Source of the DNA: Trema orientale
Taxonomy: Eukaryota > Streptophyta > Magnoliopsida > Rosales > Cannabaceae
DNA length: 64,000 nt
Direction of reading: 5' to 3'
Assembly (NCBI GenBank): GCA_002914845.1
Contig: JXTC01000049.1
Span: 773,920-837,919 of the forward strand
In this document: positions 58,331-64,000 of the stretch, piece by piece
How positions within the stretch are numbered: position 1 is the first letter of the stretch
Layout of the letters: each line of letters opens with the position of its first letter
Notes under the pieces: generated by a model
The model's database searches: none
What the model was told of the DNA's origin: nothing
What the model saw: the letters and a program-made list of their open reading frames with translations, nothing else
Made by a program: the position numbers and the translations under genes

Positions 58331-58660
58331 TGCAACAACAACAATGCACTATTGTTGTAATAGCAAAAACAAATAGAATTGAAATAATTAATTATTTGAT
58401 AAATCTGAAATAATTATTTGAAAATTAGTATTCCCACGACTCGGATCTTTCAAATAATAATAAAAGGTTTTTCTCCATTATATGATTTGCATCTTGTTAT
58501 TTTTGTCTTATTTTAAGTTGTACTTTTTATTATACAACCAACTAAGAATAACTAAAACGCAAATCATAACCTAGAGTAAGAATAAAACCAAAAATCACAA
58601 ATGCTACACAAATATTTTTTGACTTTCTGTGTAAGTGAGACCCCTCTAGTTTTTTATAGA
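58331..58660. other. intergenic, no gene seen
   Basis: A+T-rich spacer between the retroelement remnant and the hAT element. No coding or repeat signal. Confidence 0.4.
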
Positions 58661-58668
58661 AATGAGGG

Positions 58669-59436
58669 TAGAGATGCAACTCTTAGCTGCGGCTCATGGG
58701 CTAACTCAGGCCCGTTCTGATATTGTAGATGGGCCGGCACAATCTATCTACTATTTGTGGGTTGGGCTAGGCCATGATATTATAGACTACGGGTGGCTGG
58801 GTCTTGTCAAGGACGGGCCATTATGCGATGAACTGAGGTGGGACAACCCATTATGGCCCATCGTCAGCCGGCTCATTTCGGCCCATCATGGGTCGGCCTA
58901 TTTTGGCCTATTATTCTTTTAATTTTATATTTTTTGTTCTTTTATATATTTTTAAATTTTATTCCTTATAATCTTAGATATTTTTGTACTATTTTTTTCT
59001 TACTAAACTAAGGTTTTGTATTGTCCTATTGAATTTGACTTGTAAGATTTTTAATAAAGTAGTTATAAATAAAATGTTTGTCAATTATTTAGTTTTATCT
59101 ATATTAGTTTTTCTAATATTAGTAAATATTTTTTTATTATTTATATTAATTAACACTTACATTAATTTATAATTGTATGTAAACTATTCAGGATTTAATA
59201 AAAAAATAACTTCAAAGTTAAACATTTTTTTTTTTTTTTTTGAACTAGAATGGACCACTCCATGATGGGCTATTATGGGCCAGCCCATCCTGACTCGCAG
59301 ACCGGTCCAGCTCAGCCCACATATAGGGTAGCTAATGGGATGGGCTGGTTCGTCCTTTTTCTTCCGTGGGACACCCTAGCCCATGATAGGCCTGCCTAAA
59401 ATGGGTCTGGCCGGGCAGTCCATTCTCGCATCTCTA
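58669..59436. mobile_element. hAT-type element rich in GGCCCA
   Basis: The ends TAGAGATGCAA and, reverse complemented, TAGAGATGCGA form the terminal inverted repeat. The flanks AATGAGGG (58661-58668) and CATGAGAG (59437-59444) match at 6 of 8 positions, a worn 8-bp duplication. The subterminal regions are full of GGCCCAT/ATGGGCC in both orientations, while the middle is A+T-rich. The short open frame across the left end (58662-58922) is a product of this composition. 768 bp, no transposase. Confidence 0.75.
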
Positions 59437-60169
59437 CATGAGAGTTTCTTACGAACTTCCAGGTCCAAAGTACCCAAAATTGAAAAGTCTCGGATGGGCC
59501 GAATTTTTTGAAGATTATGAGAGTGATTTTGAGAATATGTCACTTTTTAAAAGTTTTTATAGAAGAATAATTTTTTAATAAATCTTTACAAAAATACTAC
59601 TTTTTCTTTCAAAATTGGAATTTTTCAATAGTACTCGAGGTAACGGGTCAAATTACTTAGGTAACTTAACGAGTTAACACAAGTATCTCATCAATTCCCC
59701 AGCAACAAAAAAAAGGAGCTTCTCATCAATTAATAAAAATAATATTTTTTTAAATACTTTTAAAAGTGATATTTTTTTAACTAAATTTGAAAATTTTCAA
59801 ATAATTTCAAAATATGACATTTTTCAAATTTTTTTTTAAAAAATTATCATAAAAAATCAAATGTCATGTGTAAATGACGCCAATCTTTAAAATGCAAGTT
59901 ACATGTCCATATACTAGTGAGAAGACGGAGAACCAGATAAACTACAAAAATAAAACGACCAGGGCTGGCCCAACCTATTTTGGGCCCTAAGCGACAAACA
60001 AATTTTTAAAGGCACTATCTAAAAAAGATTTTTTTTTTACGAAAAAGGAAGAAAAAAAATTATGTTGAAGGGGAGAAAAAATTCTTATATTATTCGGAAA
60101 ATAATAAAATAAAGCATTACACCTAATTAAGAAATCAAATAGACACAATAAGACCAATAGCTAATGTAA
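59437..60169. other. intergenic, no gene seen
   Basis: A+T-rich spacer. AAAAAGTGATATTTTTTTAA-like text and its inverse recur at about 59560-59860. GGGCCCTAAGCGACAAAC at 59980 and GGGGCCTTAAGCT at 60759 surround the foldback element and may be the split halves of an older element. Confidence 0.35.
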
Positions 60170-60178
60170 AATTCAAAA

Positions 60179-60647
60179 GGGTTTTTGGCATGATTAGTCC
60201 CTGAATTTTTCGATGATTTGCAATGTATCCCCCGAACTTTTCTTTTTTGGCAATTAGGACCCTGAATTTAGAATTTTTGACAATGTATCCCCTGAACTTT
60301 TTTTTTTAGCAATTAGGACCCTGAATTTAGAGTTTTTGGCATGATTAGTCCCTGAATTTTTCGTTGATTTGCAATTTATTTTTTAATTGTTTAAAAATTT
60401 GCATATAACTTAGGAGATATATTGCAAATCAGCGAAAAATTCAGGGGCTAATTATGTCAAAAACCCTAAATTCAGGGTCCTAGTTGCAAAAAAAAAAAGT
60501 TCAGGAGATACATTGCAAATCTACGAAAAATTCAGGGGCTAATCATACCAAAAATTCTAAATTCAGGGTCCTAATTGCTAAAAAAAAAGTTCAGGGGACA
60601 CATTACAAATAATCGAAAAATTCTGGGACTAATCATGCAAAAAACCC
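60179..60647. mobile_element. Mutator-like foldback element with 9-bp target duplication
   Basis: Flanked by AATTCAAAA at 60170-60178 and 60648-60656 (perfect 9 bp). The element starts GGGTTTTTGGCATGATTAG and ends CTAATCATGCAAAAAACCC. The two halves are near-complete inverted repeats of about 200 bp that themselves contain repeats of AATTAGGACCCTGAATTTAG and TGTATCCCC(C/T)GAACTTTT. No coding sequence. The transcript would fold into a long hairpin. Confidence 0.88.
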
Positions 60648-60656
60648 AATTCAAAA

Positions 60657-61857
60657 TGTAAAGAAAGAAAAAAAATATTTAAAAACAACAAAAAATTATT
60701 TAATTTTTGACATATAAAAAGGGATAATACAGGATATTTTAGGGCCTTCTTATTATTGGGGCCTTAAGCTATTGCTTTATTGGCCTGAAGGAAGAGCCGG
60801 TGCTAAAAACGACCTTCATATTATAACCTTAAAGAGCGACAATTTATAGCAAACACAAAAAAACTGAATCTAGAAAACATATTAGCAGAAGGAAGTGTCG
60901 TTTATCTAATGAGAAGGGACATTCTTGGATTAATCTTTTTTTAAAAAAAAAATAAAGGGGAGATTATTCATACTTTTAACTCTTGAAGATTAAATTAACA
61001 TTCAGAAATTTCCTCAATTGTTATCCGAATTATGTTTTTTACCTTAATTTTGACCTCTAATATTCTTTTTTTGGGGAAAAAAAATTGTTTAAAACTAGGA
61101 CAACAGCATGATTCGAGTGAAAATTTTAGACATTTGAAAGTTGTTGAGCCAAAATATGAGTAATATTAAACGAAAATAATACAATTTCAGTAAAAAAAAA
61201 AAAACAACAATAATAATAATAGAAACGACCGCAAAACTATAGAAAACAAAGGAGTCATGCTTTGTACTAAAGGGTAAATCGTTTTAGTCACACGACAGAA
61301 ACTTTTAACATATAAAAAGTACATGTCGTTTCCTTGTTAAGCAAAGACCAGCTAACTAATATTCTCGTGTCGTGTATTATGAAAGACGGAATGTAAAAAC
61401 TACACGTCGTTTTCTATTGAGAATCTTTTAATTATTAAATGTACAGGTCCAGGGGACTCCGAATCTGGTTGGCTTCTCCACAATTGGTCATTTCATTAAA
61501 GCCTAATCCGAATAGCAGCCCCAACGTTCACATCACCACCATTGGATCAAGTAAAGCTTCTCCGACTTCTCTGGAAACCCAGCCGTATGTGTTTATCAAT
61601 TCCTTAATTTTTCTCTTCTTTTTACCTCCACTTTTAAGATGTAATTCCCTATCTCAGGGTCTTCTTTCCATGAATTAGTTTTACCCATACTCTTCTTTAT
61701 TCATTAAATATCGATTTTTATTGTTATTCTTTTTTTACAACTATCGGATTTAGCGTCGCTGATAATAAATTCATGGTTTTTTTTTTTTTGGTGTCCCATA
61801 AAGGGTAAAAAAAAAAGGCCCCATAACTTCTTTTCTGCTATTTTCTTGTTCTGACAG
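60657..61857 (+). other. upstream region and possible leader exon of the MED15-like gene
   Basis: Mostly A+T-rich. From about 61440 to 61584 the G+C content rises (AGCAGCCCCAACGTTCACATC and neighbouring text) and ends at CC|GTATGTG, a strong donor. The acceptor TTCTGACAG at 61857 would join it nine bases before the MED15-like start codon. The short frame in the leader (from 61439) is out of frame with the KIX start codon, so the segment is best read as a 5' UTR exon. Confidence 0.4.
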
Positions 61858-63107
61858 TGTGTCAGTATGGACAACAATAACTGGAGACCTATTCAAGGTG
61901 GAGAAGTACCCATCGATTGGAGAACTCAGTTGCATCCAGATTCAAGAGAACGAATTGTCTACAAGATGTAAGCTCTCTCTTCCGAAAATATATATATAAA
62001 TTGGAAAGAAAAGAAAAAAAAAAAAAAAAAAAAGAAGAAGAAAAGAACTGTTAATATGGAACTTGTTTCAATTTAGCTTTTATTTTATTTTTTTGTAAAG
62101 AATTTTATATCTTATTTTATCAAAAGTCAATGCTTGATGTTCAGCAAATTACCTATAACTTACTATCTAAATTATCCTGTATAGAATGGATATCTTGAAG
62201 AAGCATCTCCCTTTCACTGGTGAAGAGGGACTGCATGAACTCAAGAAAGTTGCTGAAAGGTTTGAGGAAAAGATTTACACTGCTGCCACAAGCCAGGTGC
62301 TTCCTGAACTATGCTTCCTCAACATTTTATTTCAGAACATTTTTCGAGAACAATACTTAAAAGCTCCATATATACATATCATGAGATGAGTGGAACTATG
62401 GTCAACCAATTTTCACAGATATAACTGATGCAGCTTTAACATTTCGTCTTTCAGAATGCATATGAATGATCTGCTGTACTTCAAAACATTTGTTATCCCA
62501 CTGTACCACTTCTATTGAAAAACGTGACTTATTACACTTGGGCCCTTTTGAAGCATAGCTTCTAACTCAGTGTCATAATAGAACACGTTTATTTGGCTAC
62601 CCTATCTTAGTATTAACCGGTATTAAAAGGGACTTTACCACATTCTTTCATTTGTCTTACCCTCTCTTCATTCATATAACTTATGATTCCTCCATTGGTT
62701 GCCCAGTAAAGTTATAAAATCATTAAACTTCGTAATGACCATCACCTATGACACATAATATTTATGCACGCACATAAATCGGGACGTTACAGTATTACTA
62801 CAACTAATTAATGAATATTATGTAAATGCAAAGATTATGGAACTGTCTTTTTTCCTAAATGAGTGTTATAACTCTATTTGCAATTCTATGTTTAGGTATA
62901 CTCGCACATTCTATAAAAGATTTGTGTGTATTTTTTTTTGTTTCCTCCTAATTATATTCGGTTTGGTGATTGTTACAGTCTGATTATTTACGGAAACTTT
63001 CACTGAAGATGCTTACAATGGAGACCAAGACTCAGAATACAGTACTGAATTCTTCGTCATCTTACCCTTTAATTGGCACTAGTAGCACACCCCCAGATCC
63101 AGGTTAA
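61858..63107 (+). CDS. Mediator subunit MED15-like protein, KIX domain
   Basis: Three coding exons: 61867-61967, 62185-62296 and from 62979. The protein starts MDNNNWRPIQGGEVPIDW, the usual N terminus of plant MED15a, and continues RTQLHPDSRERIVYKIMDIL, KKHLPFTGEEGLHELKKVA, ERFEEKIYTAATSQ and SDYLRKLSLKMLTMETKTQN. This is the three-helix KIX domain (about residues 16-95), which binds transcription activators and links them to RNA polymerase II through Mediator in the nucleus. Phases agree at both junctions. After TPPDP the text CCAGGTTAA offers either a stop (Gly then TAA, 63105-63107, total 113 aa) or a donor G|GTTAAA leading to exons outside the window. Full-length MED15a has over 1000 residues with Gln-rich regions, none of which is visible in the remaining 0.9 kb. 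Truncated KIX-only relatives are known in plants. Confidence 0.85.
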
Positions 63108-64000
63108 ACAATACAAATTTATATTACATTCTAAATTTCTAATCTATCTTGAGCCTCTTCCAAATTTCATGCTTTTCTTTCTTATCTTTTAGTTCTTCTT
63201 GCACTAAACATAGTACCCCAAGGGATAAGCCCATACATTCCCAATGCTGGCTCAGGGGCAAGGGTAGTTTGGCATTAGCCTAAAGCCCCCTCAGTTGCGA
63301 TGCCGCTTTTCACTGATATTTGCTCGAATCCCTTGCAGAACCTAGAGATATATAGTAAATTTACTTATTTTAATAGGCCTTATTAATCTTTTTTTCTTTT
63401 TCTTTTTCTTTTTCATATATGTATAAGAATCTATATCAAACTCTAGGAACAAATGTACACACGTTGAATTAATTAGTTCACAATTCTGTTTACAGAGAAT
63501 GTCTAGATAGATCTAATTTTCACAAGGCCTTGATGCGTACGTGTGCGATTAATTAATATACATAAATTTGTAACTATATGCATAGGAATCTAGAAACAGT
63601 TATGGCACTAGAAATTATCTTCAATTGCATCTTTTAAATACTACCTCGATATATGTTGTTGACTTATAACAACTGTGGTTAAGGTCAGTTGTAAATTGGC
63701 AGTTGGCACACTTATCCTCAGATAACCTTAATACTGATCCTTTTATTAATTTTTTCTTTCGAGGTACCACTTAGTCTTTTATTTTGCTGGAGCCTGGAAG
63801 GCACCGCTCACTTTTGGTATTTTAAATAAAAAAAAGTATTTACGGGAAAACTATATGCCGACGTGGACCAATGAGACACATCTTGTGTTTTGTACTAGTA
63901 ACGAACTTTTACTTTAAATAGAACATGGCAGTCATGGATTTCGCAATGCTTTTGAGAGTTGTTACTTGTTGAATTTCTTATTGTCTTGAGCATCTGATTG
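63108..64000. other. downstream of the KIX exons, no further exon identified
   Basis: A+T-rich with a CTTTTT run near 63391-63412. No Gln- or Pro-rich frame typical of the next MED15 exons can be seen. Either intron or intergenic DNA. Confidence 0.45.

Noticed and set aside
58662..58922. 86-codon frame with WVGLGHD- and GWLGLVKDG-like text
   Set aside because: It is produced by GGCCCA/TGGGCC repeats in the end of a hAT element, and its start lies in the target duplication.
61439..61678. Upstream ATG frame as the N terminus of the MED15-like protein
   Set aside because: Splicing at the good donor 61584 puts it out of frame with the KIX exon, and plant MED15 starts MDNNNWRP, encoded at 61867.
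1..64000. CRISPR arrays, bacterial operons, riboswitches, organelle DNA
   Set aside because: The introns, plant protein families and retroelements show nuclear plant DNA. No regularly spaced identical repeats with unique spacers, and no rRNA or organelle genes, were seen.

Overview
The window looks like nuclear DNA of a dicot plant. It is strongly A+T-rich, its genes have GT-AG introns, its proteins match plant-specific families, and more than half of the rest can be assigned to plant transposable elements. The species cannot be named from the sequence. An assembly gap of 626 N lies at 21507-22132 and a single N at 56193.

Genes. (1) A complete 11-exon OSCA/CSC1-type mechanosensitive, hyperosmolality-gated cation channel lies at 28433-37957 (+) and encodes 809 aa. 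Its C-terminal tail is unusual: rich in Ser, Pro and Tyr, like an extensin. (2) A Mediator MED15-like gene at the right edge (61858 onward, +) encodes the KIX domain in three exons; it either stops at 63107 as a KIX-only protein or runs out of the window. (3) Two two-exon genes on the minus strand encode small secreted cysteine-rich, defensin-like peptides: gene A at 13801-15575 and gene B at 41354-44393. An orphan signal-peptide exon of the same family lies at 10460-10529. These three are the least obvious genes here, because each coding part is split and short.

Repeat landscape, left to right: a local tandem duplication (546-980); a SINE (1441-1612); three self-complementary 13-14-mers (2734-2892); a hAT-like relic (2934-3582); two copies of one MITE (5787-6314); a 3.1 kb Harbinger-type element (6991-10093); a small MITE (15646-15980); a gypsy-type solo LTR (16827-18650) sitting in the primer-binding site of an older element; a 4.75 kb second member of the Harbinger-type family (20338-25092) that carries a 73-bp minisatellite and a SINE and interrupts a non-LTR RNase H reading frame; a tRNA-like SINE (26351-26508); a third MITE copy split by a hAT element (39213-40158); another SINE inside an intron of peptide gene B (42638-42800); a second solo LTR of the same gypsy family (45133-47143) followed by a cascade of tandem duplications (to 48365); a decayed Copia element with both LTRs (49650-54590); a probable retroelement remnant (56290-58330); a GGCCCA-rich hAT element (58669-59436); and a Mutator-like foldback element (60179-60647).

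The genes do not form a pathway. The peptide genes look like an old dispersed tandem family that was later spread apart by transposons. Exon coordinates were derived by hand from splice consensus and protein continuity. No database search was possible.
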